DNA from: a bacterium
Lineage (GTDB): Bacteria; Cyanobacteriota; Vampirovibrionia; Gastranaerophilales; Gastranaerophilaceae
Reading direction: 5' to 3'
NCBI GenBank assembly: GCA_004558955.1
Contig: SFZC01000026.1
Span: 1-19,761 of the forward strand
DNA length: 19,761 nt
The translations under genes were made by a program, and so were the position numbers. How positions within the stretch are numbered: position 1 is the first letter of the stretch; each line of letters starts with the position of its first letter. The notes beneath the pieces are model-generated. The model saw nothing but the letters and a program-made list of their open reading frames with translations, searched no databases and was not told the origin of the DNA. Below are positions 8,063 to 16,271 of the stretch, in pieces.

Positions 8063-9181
8063 TTATAAATCCTTTGACTTGTAGAAGGCACAAATTGCGT
8101 ACATAAACGCAAGAACAGGCAAAGTAGCCGTTAAATACGGAGATAAAACGCCTTTTTCCGCCAATAAATCGAACAACGGCAAAGTGACATAGTATAAGAA
8201 AATCATACCAATCGCAATTACCATACCGATAAATCTTTGTTCTCTAGGTTTGCTAAATCCGAGCAATGCCCCCAAAATTCCCATTAACAAACATACAAAC
8301 GGCTGTACAAAACGTTGAAGATATTTGTTCAACATGACTTTATATTCTTCCGTTAGTCTTTCTTTCTTGAGTAATTTAACATATTTATTCAAATTTTTAT
8401 TATTAATATCACGAACCTTTACAGACGAATAAGTAAGCAACATAAACGCATTTTTAGCGGATTCACCGTTCAAAACATTCATAGTATCAAGATGCTTCGG
8501 GTCTTGGAAAATTCCGTCAGAAGAGATTTTGTAATTGGTAACATTTTTCAATTCCCAACGGTCGTCATAAGCATAACCCGTTTCGGCAGAATAAATATTG
8601 GACAACTCGTGAACGTCTTGATAAACATCATTAGAAAAATCCAACACAATTACACCGTGCAATTCTCTGGCAAAAGATTGCGAAACTACCACAGCCATTA
8701 GCGGATAACCGCTTTTTGTCTTTTGTGTATAAATATATTGAGTGGAAATCACATTACCACGAAGAGCCATGAGTTTGTCTTCCGCTTTAGAGGTCAAATG
8801 ACCGCCAATCAAAAACGAACATAAAGAGAACAAAAATCCCATAACAACAACAGGTACAACAATTCTAGGGAAGGACATTCCGACCGCCCTAAAAATCGTC
8901 AACTCGGAATCCTTACTCATCTTGTCAAAGGTAAACAAAGACCCCAAAAGCAAACCGACAGGAAAAGCTTTTTCCAAGATTTTCGGCAATTCACAAACAA
9001 AAAGATAAATTGCGGTCTTAACACCATATTCGCCCGCTAACGCACCTTTAATAATGTTCAGCAACATCTCCGGAGCAACCCAAACGATTGTAAATAAAAG
9101 GATTGCAACAAACGAAGTCAGAAAAACCTGCTTGAACATGTATCTGTCATATATTGTAATTTTAGGAAAAGCAAATTTCAT
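8063..9181 (-). CDS. LptF/LptG family permease (YjgP/YjgQ)
   Basis: This inner-membrane subunit of an LPS-export ABC transporter has 372 residues, the normal family length. Three membrane segments precede a periplasmic domain (about 128-285), and three follow it (about 290-309, 314-334 and 348-366). The conserved coupling segment KDSELTIFRAVGMS lies at 90-103, just before the third membrane helix. With LptB the complex extracts lipopolysaccharide or a related lipid from the inner membrane towards the Lpt bridge. Its ATG overlaps the lptB stop codon by one base (TAATG), so the two are translationally coupled. Only one permease gene is present here, whereas E. coli has both LptF and LptG, so a partner is encoded elsewhere or the protein forms a homodimer. 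LptF and LptG cannot be told apart from sequence alone. Confidence 0.9.
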   Translation of the reverse strand: MKFAFPKITIYDRYMFKQVFLTSFVAILLFTIVWVAPEMLLNIIKGALAGEYGVKTAIYLFVCELPKILEKAFPVGLLLGSLFTFDKMSKDSELTIFRAVGMSFPRIVVPVVVMGFLFSLCSFLIGGHLTSKAEDKLMALRGNVISTQYIYTQKTKSGYPLMAVVVSQSFARELHGVIVLDFSNDVYQDVHELSNIYSAETGYAYDDRWELKNVTNYKISSDGIFQDPKHLDTMNVLNGESAKNAFMLLTYSSVKVRDINNKNLNKYVKLLKKERLTEEYKVMLNKYLQRFVQPFVCLLMGILGALLGFSKPREQRFIGMVIAIGMIFLYYVTLPLFDLLAEKGVLSPYLTATLPVLAFMYAICAFYKSKDL

Positions 9182-9906
9182 TATAGCGTAAAGTCCTTCC
9201 CTAAATAAAATTCCTTAGCAACAGGGTCAACCGCAACATCTCTACTGCTACCTTGAATTTTTATCTTTCCGTCAAAAATAATATAGGCTCTATCGGTAAT
9301 AGACAAAGTCGCTTTCGGGTTGTGGTCAGTAATCAAAACTCCAAGCCCTTTATCCTCGGACAATTTTCTGATATTGTCTTTAATTTCACCGATAGCAATC
9401 GGGTCAATACCCGTGAACGGTTCATCAAGCAAGATAAAATCAGGACTTGCAGCAAGTGCTCTTGCAAGTTCGACACGGCGGCGTTCACCACCAGACAAAG
9501 AAATTGCGGTAGCCTTTCTCAATTTTGCCACGCCAAATTCGGCAAGTAATTCTTCTAACTTTTTCTTTTTCTCGTCCTCGGTCAGTTTAGAATTCATTTC
9601 TAAAACCAACTTGATATTATCCTCTACAGACAAAGTCCTGAAACTTGATGCTTCTTGCGGAAGATACCCAATACCTGCTCTTGCTCTTACATGCATAGGC
9701 CAGTTCGTAATCTCCTGTCCGTCAATCGTAACCACGCCCGAATACGGCTTAACTAATCCGACAATCATGTAAAATGTCGTGGTTTTACCCGCACCGTTTG
9801 GACCTAAAAGTCCAACAACTTCGCCTTTATTTATATTGAAAGAAACATCATTTACAACGCTTCTGTCACCGTATATTTTAACTAAATTCTTAGCCTCAAT
9901 TCTCAT
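9181..9906 (-). CDS. lptB: LPS export ABC transporter ATP-binding protein LptB
   Basis: This cytoplasmic ATPase powers lipopolysaccharide extraction by the LptB2FG complex. Its 241 residues match the family length. Motifs in order are Walker A GPNGAGKTT (35-43), Q-loop Gln84 in YLPQEAS, signature LSGGERRR (137-144), Walker B ILLDEP with catalytic Glu162, and switch His195 in ITDHN. YLPQEASSFR and the RRVELARALA helix are typical of LptB rather than of generic importers. The RBS (AAGGGGA) lies 5 bases before the ATG. The gene heads an operon with the permease, the NAGPA-like protein and the acidic exported protein. No lptA or lptC gene is recognisable nearby. All catalytic residues are present. 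Confidence 0.95.
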   Translation of the reverse strand: MRIEAKNLVKIYGDRSVVNDVSFNINKGEVVGLLGPNGAGKTTTFYMIVGLVKPYSGVVTIDGQEITNWPMHVRARAGIGYLPQEASSFRTLSVEDNIKLVLEMNSKLTEDEKKKKLEELLAEFGVAKLRKATAISLSGGERRRVELARALAASPDFILLDEPFTGIDPIAIGEIKDNIRKLSEDKGLGVLITDHNPKATLSITDRAYIIFDGKIKIQGSSRDVAVDPVAKEFYLGKDFTL

Positions 9907-9932
9907 TTTATCCCCTTTTATCTATAACAAAC

Positions 9933-9961
9933 ATTTTACTCAAAAAACTTACGAAATGCAA
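9933..9961 (-). promoter_or_regulatory. Putative promoter of the lptB operon
   Basis: TTGCAT (9956-9961) and TAAAAT (9933-9938) are separated by 17 bases. The predicted start site gives a leader of about 20 bases that carries the lptB RBS. The rest of the 323-base gap 9907-10229 holds the palindrome CAATATATTG (9982-9991) and the rpmB terminator; I see no further gene in it. Confidence 0.45.
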
Positions 9962-10171
9962 ACAAATAAAATGCAGACACCCAATATATTGAGTTTTTAA
10001 TGTTAAGTTATGTAAATTATTGAGAATTACACGTCATCTTTAAGGATATCTTGGGTATATATTCAGTACATAAACCATTTTCTTTTTCTTTATTTTCTCC
10101 TACACACTAACCTTTTACCGAAAAGCCGAAACAAAACACGGCTATTTTTCTTGCAATAAATTTGACAAAAT

Positions 10172-10199
10172 AAAAAAGAACTCAAATTGAGCTCTTTTT
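10172..10199 (-). terminator. Intrinsic terminator downstream of rpmB
   Basis: Read on the minus strand, GAGCTCA pairs with TGAGTTC (one G-U pair) around a 3-base loop, extended by A-T pairs and followed by a run of T. It begins about 30 bases after the L28 stop codon. The flanking A-run makes it potentially bidirectional. Confidence 0.75.
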
Positions 10200-10229
10200 A
10201 AGTCTTTAATGTTTACGAAAAAACTTCAA

Positions 10230-10421
10230 TTATACAGCTTTTTGAACTTTGCCTGCTTTTAAGCAAGAAGTGCAAACTCTGATTCTTTTAACAGAACCGT
10301 TAACAACAGCCTTAACTGATTGCAAGTTAGGTTCTTGAGTGTGAACGATTTGCTTATGAGAGAAAGTCAATTTCGCTGCTTTGATTGGAGCCTTTCCACA
10401 GATTTCACAATGTTTTGCCAT
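10230..10421 (-). CDS. rpmB: 50S ribosomal protein L28
   Basis: This 63-residue protein of the large ribosomal subunit begins MAKHCEICGK and carries the L28 core around SVKRIRVCTSC. Two Cys pairs (C5/C8 and C50/C53) form a zinc ribbon, so this is the cysteine-containing (C+) form. Zinc-limited cells of some bacteria swap such forms for cysteine-free copies. The RBS AAAGGA lies 9 bases before the ATG. It is a single-gene transcript with its own promoter and terminator, divergent from hom. Confidence 0.96.
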   Translation of the reverse strand: MAKHCEICGKAPIKAAKLTFSHKQIVHTQEPNLQSVKAVVNGSVKRIRVCTSCLKAGKVQKAV

Positions 10422-10463
10422 GATATTATTTCCTTTTCTAGTTATTATTCGACTAATACACCC

Positions 10464-10491
10464 ATGATATACAAAAAATAGATTTTTGCAA
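10464..10491 (-). promoter_or_regulatory. Putative rpmB promoter
   Basis: TTGCAA (10486-10491) and TATCAT (10464-10469) are spaced by 16 bases, 43 bases upstream of the L28 start codon. Its -35 box lies only 17 bases from the -35 box of the divergent hom promoter, so the two polymerases would compete for one short DNA segment. Confidence 0.5.
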
Positions 10492-10508
10492 GCACATGTT
10501 TAAAAATG

Positions 10509-10537
10509 GTTACAAAACAGAGCTTTCATGTTATACT
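10509..10537 (+). promoter_or_regulatory. Extended -10 promoter of hom, placing the transcript start at the ATG
   Basis: GTTACA (10509-10514) lies 17 bases from TATACT (10532-10537), which is preceded by TGT (an extended -10). The expected transcription start is 10544-10545, exactly at the hom ATG, and no Shine-Dalgarno precedes that ATG. Both observations fit a leaderless mRNA. Confidence 0.6.
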
Positions 10538-10544
10538 AAAATCT

Positions 10545-11819
10545 ATGGAAAATAGAATTAAAATTGGTCTTATAGGACTCGGAACCGTAGGAAGCGGCGT
10601 ATATAAAACGCTTCAAGATTTTAAAAACATAGAAATTACAAAAATTGCAGTCAGAAACAAGGCAAAAAAACGTAACATTGAGGGGTTAGACGAAAGTATT
10701 TTAACAGAAGACCCTTATGAAGTTGTCAACGACCCTGAAATTCAAATCGTTGCGGAACTTATCGGCGGATTAAATCCTGCTTTTGACCTTATCAAAACCG
10801 CAATCAAAAACGGCAAACACATTGTAACGGCAAACAAAGAACTTCTTGCCAAAAACGGCGAAGAACTTTTCAACTTTGCAGAAGAACATAACAAAGTTGT
10901 TCTTTATGAAGCCGCAATCGCAGGTGGTATTCCGCTAATCATGCCGATTAAAACAATTCTTGCAGGAAACAAAATCAGCAAGATTAAAGCTATCCTAAAC
11001 GGTACAACAAACTATATTTTGACAAAAATGGACGTTCAAGGAGTCTCTTATGATGCAGTATTAAAAGAAGCACAAGAACTCGGCTATGCGGAAGCAAACC
11101 CGACAGGTGACGTGGAAGGTTTTGACGCTGCGTACAAAATCACTACACTTGCGACAATCGCTTTCGGTCAAAGAATTAAGATTGACAAGGTTTACCGTGA
11201 AGGTATTACAAAAATTCGTCCTGAAGACATGCAAGCCGCAAACGAAATGGGTTATAAAATCAAACTTATTGCCTCAGCCGAACTTAACGAAGATGGTAGA
11301 GCAGACGTAAGAGTTCACCCGATGCTTGTTTCGCATACAAAAACTTTGGCACATATCAACTATGTAACAAATGCCGTAAGTTTGACAGGACACCCGGTAG
11401 GTGACGTAACACTTTCAGGTCCCGGAGCTGGAGAATTTCCGACCGCAAGTTCAGTTGTCGGCGACATTTTGGCAATCGCTTCAGAACTTGACAAAACAGA
11501 CTACTTATTACCAATGATGAGATGTCACCACGAGAAAAATGCCAATATGATGGACATTTCGGAAACTGAAAATAAATATTACCTGTCTATAACGGCGGAA
11601 AATGCAAAAGGCGTTATCGCAAAAATCGGTAAAGCCTGCGAAGAAAACAACATCAGTTTGGCAAGTATCGTACAAAAAGAAATTGCATCGGGCAATGTTG
11701 CAAAAATCACGGTAATCACCGAACTTTGCTTAGAAAAAGACATGCAAAACGTTATAAACATATTCAACACAGACCCGTCATCAATGCACGTTGACAGTTT
11801 GATTAGAGTTCAGGTGTAG
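10545..11819 (+). CDS. hom: Homoserine dehydrogenase with ACT domain
   Basis: This enzyme reduces aspartate semialdehyde to homoserine with NAD(P)H, a shared step of threonine and methionine synthesis. It has 424 residues from the chosen start. The Rossmann loop GLGTVGSGV lies at 11-19, ANKELLA at 96-102 and NGTTNYIL at 152-159. The catalytic block GDVEGFDAAYK (188-198) has Asp194 and Lys198 at the family spacing. A C-terminal ACT domain (about 345-424) is the usual site of threonine feedback inhibition. The ATG at 10545 was preferred to the one at 10506. The family N-terminus begins just before the Rossmann loop, and the 13 extra residues are unlike it. Expression appears leaderless. The gene is followed by a small membrane protein and thrC on the same transcript. 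Confidence 0.96.
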   Translation: MENRIKIGLIGLGTVGSGVYKTLQDFKNIEITKIAVRNKAKKRNIEGLDESILTEDPYEVVNDPEIQIVAELIGGLNPAFDLIKTAIKNGKHIVTANKELLAKNGEELFNFAEEHNKVVLYEAAIAGGIPLIMPIKTILAGNKISKIKAILNGTTNYILTKMDVQGVSYDAVLKEAQELGYAEANPTGDVEGFDAAYKITTLATIAFGQRIKIDKVYREGITKIRPEDMQAANEMGYKIKLIASAELNEDGRADVRVHPMLVSHTKTLAHINYVTNAVSLTGHPVGDVTLSGPGAGEFPTASSVVGDILAIASELDKTDYLLPMMRCHHEKNANMMDISETENKYYLSITAENAKGVIAKIGKACEENNISLASIVQKEIASGNVAKITVITELCLEKDMQNVINIFNTDPSSMHVDSLIRVQV

Positions 11820-11843
11820 GAAAATAAAAAGAGGGCTAAGAGC

Positions 11844-12272
11844 ATGTTTAATTTTATTTCGGATATAGGAGCATTATTTGCTGGTAGAGATAAAAGAGTA
11901 GTTTTTTCTATACTTGCTATAGTTCTTGTACTTGTTAACTTTTTATTCATTGACACCGCAAGGAGTACATTTATATGTAACAGCAGTATTTGCGAAGTTC
12001 AAAATGAAACTATTACCGGAATCGTAACAAGTAAAACTCCTGTAAATATCCAAGAAATTACCGACTTTTCAACTGCCACAAATTACAACTTTTGGACAAA
12101 AAGTAATAACCGAACATCATACTCTATAACTGCCCATACCAAAACAGGAAGAAGCTATAGATTTTTCAAAGCAAGTAAGCATTATGAATCTGATGTCAAT
12201 GAAATCGTAGGTAAATTAAAAAGTTATCTGCCAACAACTCAAGATAAAGCAAATATATATGTAAAATTTTAA
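11844..12272 (+). CDS. Small membrane-anchored protein of unknown function between hom and thrC
   Basis: I do not recognise a family. This 142-residue protein has one hydrophobic segment (about 20-36, VFSILAIVLVLVNFLF). An extracytoplasmic or cytoplasmic domain follows, rich in Thr, Ser and Asn, with two Cys at 45 and 50 (CNSSIC). The later part alternates strands and a final helix (ESDVNEIVGKLKSYL), a layout like small one-TM proteins with a PH-like fold; that is only a guess. The ATG has a GAGGG RBS 9 bases upstream. It sits 24 bases after hom and 16 before thrC, so it is co-transcribed with the threonine pathway. Whether it takes part in that pathway or only shares the promoter is unknown. 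Confidence 0.8.
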   Translation: MFNFISDIGALFAGRDKRVVFSILAIVLVLVNFLFIDTARSTFICNSSICEVQNETITGIVTSKTPVNIQEITDFSTATNYNFWTKSNNRTSYSITAHTKTGRSYRFFKASKHYESDVNEIVGKLKSYLPTTQDKANIYVKF

Positions 12273-12288
12273 TAAAGGAAGTGAAATT

Positions 12289-13341
12289 ATGTACTATCAA
12301 GGATTAATCAACAAATACAGAGAGTTTTTACCGGTAAGCGATTCAACGCCTGTTGTTACATTGAACGAAGGTAACACGCCACTTATCAAAGCCGAAAATT
12401 TGGCAAAAAAAATCGGTCTTGATGCGGAAATTTACCTAAAATTTGAAGGTTGCAACCCTACAGGAAGTTTCAAAGACCGTGGAATGACAATGGCGGTAAC
12501 AAAAGCAAAAGAAGCAGGTTCAAGTGCAATCATTTGTGCTTCAACAGGAAACACCTCAGCATCTGCTGCCGCATACGGTGCAAAAGCAGGTTTGAAAACT
12601 TATGTACTTATTCCTGACGGCTACATTGCACTCGGCAAACTTTCTCAAGCAATGATGTACGGTGCTGAAATTATCGCAATCAAAGGCAATTTTGACAAAG
12701 CCCTTGAAATGGTGCGTGAAATTTCCGATAAATACCCGATTACTTTGGTAAACTCAGTTAACCCGTACAGAATCGAAGGTCAAAAAACAGGTGCTTTTGA
12801 AATTTGCGAAGCCTTAGGTTCAGCCCCTGACTACCACTTTATCCCTGTCGGTAATGCAGGAAACATCACGGCTTACTGGAAAGGTTATAAAGAATGGCAT
12901 AACTTGGGCAAAATTAAAGAATTACCTAAAATGATGGGATTTGAGGCAGAAGGTTCAGCGGCAATCGTTCGAGGAGAAAGAATTTTAAACCCGGAAACAC
13001 TTGCAACCGCAATCAGAATCGGTAACCCTGCAAGCTGGAAATTCGCAGAAGCCGCAAGAGATGAAAGTAACGGAATGATTAACTGCGTAACAGATGACGA
13101 AATCGTACACGCATATAAACTTATCGCCTCTTGCGAAGGTGTTTTGGCAGAACCTGCATCAGCAGCCTCAGTTGCAGGATTAATCAAGGTTAAAGCCCAA
13201 GTCAAAGCAGGTTCAAAAATCGTTTGTATATTGACAGGTAACGGATTGAAAGACCCTGACAATGCGATTAAATATTCAAATGCAGACGTCAAAAAGACCT
13301 CAGCAGACCTAACAGATATTCTCAAAGCAATGAATATTTAG
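12289..13341 (+). CDS. thrC: Threonine synthase
   Basis: This PLP enzyme converts O-phosphohomoserine to threonine and phosphate, the last step of the pathway. It has 350 residues, the short form of the family. LNEGNTPLI (25-33) is followed by the PLP-lysine motif GSFKDRGM (59-66, Lys62). The substrate loop STGNTSASAAAYG lies at 85-97, the phosphate-binding GNAGN at 188-192 and the C-terminal TGNGLKDP at 316-323. The RBS AAGGAAGTG lies 7 bases before the ATG. It ends the hom operon and is followed by a strong terminator. No homoserine kinase gene is present in the operon, so thrB must be elsewhere. Confidence 0.96.
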   Translation: MYYQGLINKYREFLPVSDSTPVVTLNEGNTPLIKAENLAKKIGLDAEIYLKFEGCNPTGSFKDRGMTMAVTKAKEAGSSAIICASTGNTSASAAAYGAKAGLKTYVLIPDGYIALGKLSQAMMYGAEIIAIKGNFDKALEMVREISDKYPITLVNSVNPYRIEGQKTGAFEICEALGSAPDYHFIPVGNAGNITAYWKGYKEWHNLGKIKELPKMMGFEAEGSAAIVRGERILNPETLATAIRIGNPASWKFAEAARDESNGMINCVTDDEIVHAYKLIASCEGVLAEPASAASVAGLIKVKAQVKAGSKIVCILTGNGLKDPDNAIKYSNADVKKTSADLTDILKAMNI

Positions 13342-13397
13342 TTAAGATAATTTGATAAAAATTTAATCTTCAAATTTCAATCTAATACAAATAACAG

Positions 13398-13423
13398 AAA
13401 GCACCTCTAATGAGGTGCTTTTT
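13398..13423 (+). terminator. Intrinsic terminator between convergent thrC and nrdG
   Basis: A perfect 10-bp stem (AAAGCACCTC with GAGGTGCTTT) and a TAAT loop are followed by T residues on the plus strand. It lies 57 bases after the thrC stop and abuts the nrdG stop codon, so it probably serves the convergent nrdG transcript too. Confidence 0.88.
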
Positions 13424-13930
13424 CTAGTTAATCTTTGCAGGTTCTTCGTGAAGAACAACATTACCCGTTTTCAAGGTTTCCTGAACATTTATAACCCTTT
13501 GGTTAGAACTTCCGACCCAATGAAGATTATTATCATTCAAAGCCTTCACAAATCTTCCGTCAGCCAAAACATCAACATATTTCATGACAGGTTCATCCTT
13601 AACATCTTCCCAACGAAAGCCTGTATATAACCAAACTGTCTTATCAGGGAAAGTTTCTTTAACCTTTTGAGCAAGTCTTGTAACCTCAGCACGATTGAAC
13701 GGATGCATAGGGTCACCGCCACTAAAAGTAATACCCGAAACATGATTTGGAGTAAGAGCATCCATCAATTCTTGTTCAGCAGCCTCATCAAACGGAATAC
13801 CGCCTGCCAAGTCCCAAGTAATCGGATTTTGACACTCTTCACAATGATGAGTACACCCCGCAACCCAAAGTACAACCCGCAAGCCGTCCCCATTCAACAT
13901 ATCATCTTTAGTAATATTATGATAATTCAT
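13424..13930 (-). CDS. nrdG: Anaerobic ribonucleotide reductase activating protein NrdG
   Basis: This radical SAM enzyme generates the glycyl radical on NrdD. The 168-residue protein has the iron-sulphur motif CTHHCEEC (Cys26, Cys30, Cys33, spacing CxxxCxxC). GITFSGGDPMHP, at about 66-77, is the SAM-binding GGD motif. The length is normal for NrdG. The ATG at 13930 has an AAGGAG RBS 5 bases upstream, so the in-frame extension to 13954 was rejected; that extension also runs through the hairpin between the genes. It follows nrdD by 73 bases, a gap that contains a terminator-like hairpin. Confidence 0.95.
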   Translation of the reverse strand: MNYHNITKDDMLNGDGLRVVLWVAGCTHHCEECQNPITWDLAGGIPFDEAAEQELMDALTPNHVSGITFSGGDPMHPFNRAEVTRLAQKVKETFPDKTVWLYTGFRWEDVKDEPVMKYVDVLADGRFVKALNDNNLHWVGSSNQRVINVQETLKTGNVVLHEEPAKIN

Positions 13931-13952
13931 CTCTACTCCTTGAATGTATCTC

Positions 13953-13986
13953 AAAAAAGGAGCAAGAATCTCCTACACTCCTTTTT
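13953..13986 (-). terminator. Terminator-like hairpin between nrdD and nrdG
   Basis: On the minus strand AAAAAGGAG pairs perfectly with CTCCTTTTT (9 bp) around a 15-base loop, and the T-run continues for one base beyond the stem. It lies 17 bases after the nrdD stop and upstream of the nrdG RBS. It would end part of the nrdD transcripts and so lower nrdG output relative to nrdD. On the plus strand it also ends in T residues. Confidence 0.65.
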
Positions 13987-14003
13987 CAAAGATTTTAAAT
14001 ATC

Positions 14004-16271
14004 TTACATAGACACTCTATCTTTAATTTCTGCCATTTTGTGATCGGCTAGTCTTGAATCTCCTTTAACTCTTGAATAAGCAAGGTAACCGTTCATTCTG
14101 TCGATTTTAGTAAGATTCTTTGATCCGCATTTCGGACAAACATCCATATTCAATTCTTGGTGTCCGCAATCATCACAATATGATAATGACAAGTTCACAC
14201 CTTCGTAAAATCCTTTATCCATAGCACGTTCAAGCAAGGTTTCAACCGCTTTTGTGTTATAAGAAATCGGATATTTTACATACTGGATTTTTCCACCGTT
14301 AAACAAATCCCAGAATCTTCCTTCAATATCTTGTTTTTGAACAGGACTTATTTGTTCTGAAACGTGACAGTGGAAAGAATTTGATACATAAGGTTTATCA
14401 GAAACATTTTCCACTATACCGAATTTGTTTCTAAATTGTTTAACTTGTAAACCGCAAAGATTTTCAGCAGGGGTTCCGTAAATTGCGTACAAAATACCGT
14501 CTTCTTCTTTAAATTCTTGAGTTTTCTTGTTAATGTATTCCATAACTTCAAGAGCAAAAGCCCCGTCTTCAGCAAGTGATTTTCCGTTATAAACTTGTTG
14601 CAATTCGTTCAACGCAGTGATACCAAATGATGCGGTTGAAGATTTCAAAACAGGTTTAATTTTGTCATGAATACCCAAATGACCACCCAAGAAGCCGCCT
14701 TCACAGAAGCCTAACGGGTTGATACTTGCTTTCATTTCGCCAAGATAATTATAAGTTCTGATGTGAATTTTTCTGATTATTCCAAGATAATAATCCAAAA
14801 CTTCATAGAAATCTTTGCTTTCTTGTTGAGCCTTTGAATAAATCATCGGCAAGTGCAAACTGATTGCACCAATGTTAAATCTGCCTACAAATACAGGTTT
14901 GTCGTTTGCATCGGCAGGAGTCTTACCGCCTCTTTCAAACCAAGGTGACAAGAACGCTCTACAACCCATAGGCGATACAACACGTTTATATTTTTTGTAA
15001 ATGCTTGCAACATAGCCTTCACCTGTCAAACTCAACCAGTCAGGGTACATGGTCTTTTTAGAACATTCAACGCCTGCGTGGAATAAGTTTTCCAACGGTT
15101 TGCCTGCTCCGTGCAAATCTTTGTCATATAAGAACACGATTTTAGGGAACAATACAGGTTTTTTGCAACCTTTTTTACCTTGACCGTTTTGACGAGTTTT
15201 TAAACAAGCCAAAGTAGCCATTACTTCAAATTCGCTTTGTCCAAGACCTGTAGTAACGGTAATGAACGGATAATCTCCACGAGAAGAGGCAACCGTGTTG
15301 AATTTATATTCCCAACCTTGGAAACCTTGTTCCATATCGTGTTGAACATCTTTCATTGCTTCTTCTTTTGCCTTTTCAAAAGACAAGCCCATGCAAATAT
15401 ATCGTTCATATTGTTTGTCATAAGTCTTTTGGGCATAAGGTGCCAAAATCTTATCAACTTCAGGAACGGTAAATCCGCCGTATTGTTGACTAGCGGCAGC
15501 CATAACGATATCACCGATAACATCAAATGCTACGTCCAAACTTTTTGGTTCGTTGTACCAAATGTTACCCATTTCAAAACCGCCGGAAAGTACAGATTGA
15601 ACATCAAACAAACAGCAGTTCATAGTGTCACGTCTTGCACACATATCGTGAATATAAATATAACCGTCTTTAATCGCTTGGATTTCTTCTACTGTCAAAA
15701 AGAATTTTTTGTATAATTCTTTATTTAATTCGTTGAAAATCAAAGATCTTTTGGTTGAAACAAGAGTAGAATCGGCATTGGCATTTTCTTTATCGCCGAT
15801 GTACATAATTCTTTGAGATTCTTTGTAAACTTTGTCTAACATTGATACGAAGTCCGTTTTGTAGTTTCTGTAATTTCTATAACTCTTTGCAACAAGTGGA
15901 TTGATACTTTCCAAAGCACTTTCTACAATGTTGTGAATTTCAAAGATAGAAACTTCGCTTTTTTGCAAATCACTAACATTTTTATTAACGAAATCACAGA
16001 TTCTTTTGATTTCGGAGTCGGTGAAGGTAATCATCATACGAGTCGCAGATTTTTTAACGGCGGTAACAACTTTTTGAACATTATAACTTTCTTTTGTTCC
16101 GTCTTTTTTAACTATAAACACAGTTTCAGGCAGTTTAGAAGCACTGTCAATAACCTGTTTAGAAAACATAACATTTGAGTCATGAACTCTTTTTATGGCA
16201 TCGGTAACACTTGCTGAAGTTATACCGACTACATTTCTTTCTTTATTTTTATTATTAACCGCATTCTGCAT
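14004..16271 (-). CDS. nrdD: Anaerobic (class III) ribonucleoside-triphosphate reductase
   Basis: This oxygen-sensitive glycyl-radical enzyme makes dNTPs from NTPs. The 755-residue protein starts with an ATP-cone regulatory domain (about 50-145, VFIVKKDGTKESYNVQKVV), the dATP/ATP activity switch. The catalytic barrel follows, with MNCC (217-220) and MGCR (435-438). Cys437 is the probable thiyl-radical cysteine by comparison with the family. A C-terminal zinc site has Cys699, Cys702, Cys712 and Cys715. The glycyl loop RMNGYLAYSR (725-734) has Gly728 as the radical residue. The GGAGGAG RBS lies 6 bases before the ATG. With nrdG it is the only reductase in the window, which suggests anaerobic growth. 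The key residues are present. Confidence 0.96.
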   Translation of the reverse strand: MQNAVNNKNKERNVVGITSASVTDAIKRVHDSNVMFSKQVIDSASKLPETVFIVKKDGTKESYNVQKVVTAVKKSATRMMITFTDSEIKRICDFVNKNVSDLQKSEVSIFEIHNIVESALESINPLVAKSYRNYRNYKTDFVSMLDKVYKESQRIMYIGDKENANADSTLVSTKRSLIFNELNKELYKKFFLTVEEIQAIKDGYIYIHDMCARRDTMNCCLFDVQSVLSGGFEMGNIWYNEPKSLDVAFDVIGDIVMAAASQQYGGFTVPEVDKILAPYAQKTYDKQYERYICMGLSFEKAKEEAMKDVQHDMEQGFQGWEYKFNTVASSRGDYPFITVTTGLGQSEFEVMATLACLKTRQNGQGKKGCKKPVLFPKIVFLYDKDLHGAGKPLENLFHAGVECSKKTMYPDWLSLTGEGYVASIYKKYKRVVSPMGCRAFLSPWFERGGKTPADANDKPVFVGRFNIGAISLHLPMIYSKAQQESKDFYEVLDYYLGIIRKIHIRTYNYLGEMKASINPLGFCEGGFLGGHLGIHDKIKPVLKSSTASFGITALNELQQVYNGKSLAEDGAFALEVMEYINKKTQEFKEEDGILYAIYGTPAENLCGLQVKQFRNKFGIVENVSDKPYVSNSFHCHVSEQISPVQKQDIEGRFWDLFNGGKIQYVKYPISYNTKAVETLLERAMDKGFYEGVNLSLSYCDDCGHQELNMDVCPKCGSKNLTKIDRMNGYLAYSRVKGDSRLADHKMAEIKDRVSM

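Noticed and set aside
9320..9772. Plus-strand ORF of 150 codons
   Set aside because: It is antisense to lptB, whose Walker and signature motifs are unambiguous.
13931..13954. N-terminal extension of NrdG to 13954
   Set aside because: The ATG at 13930 has an ideal AAGGAG RBS, and the extension overlaps the hairpin after nrdD.
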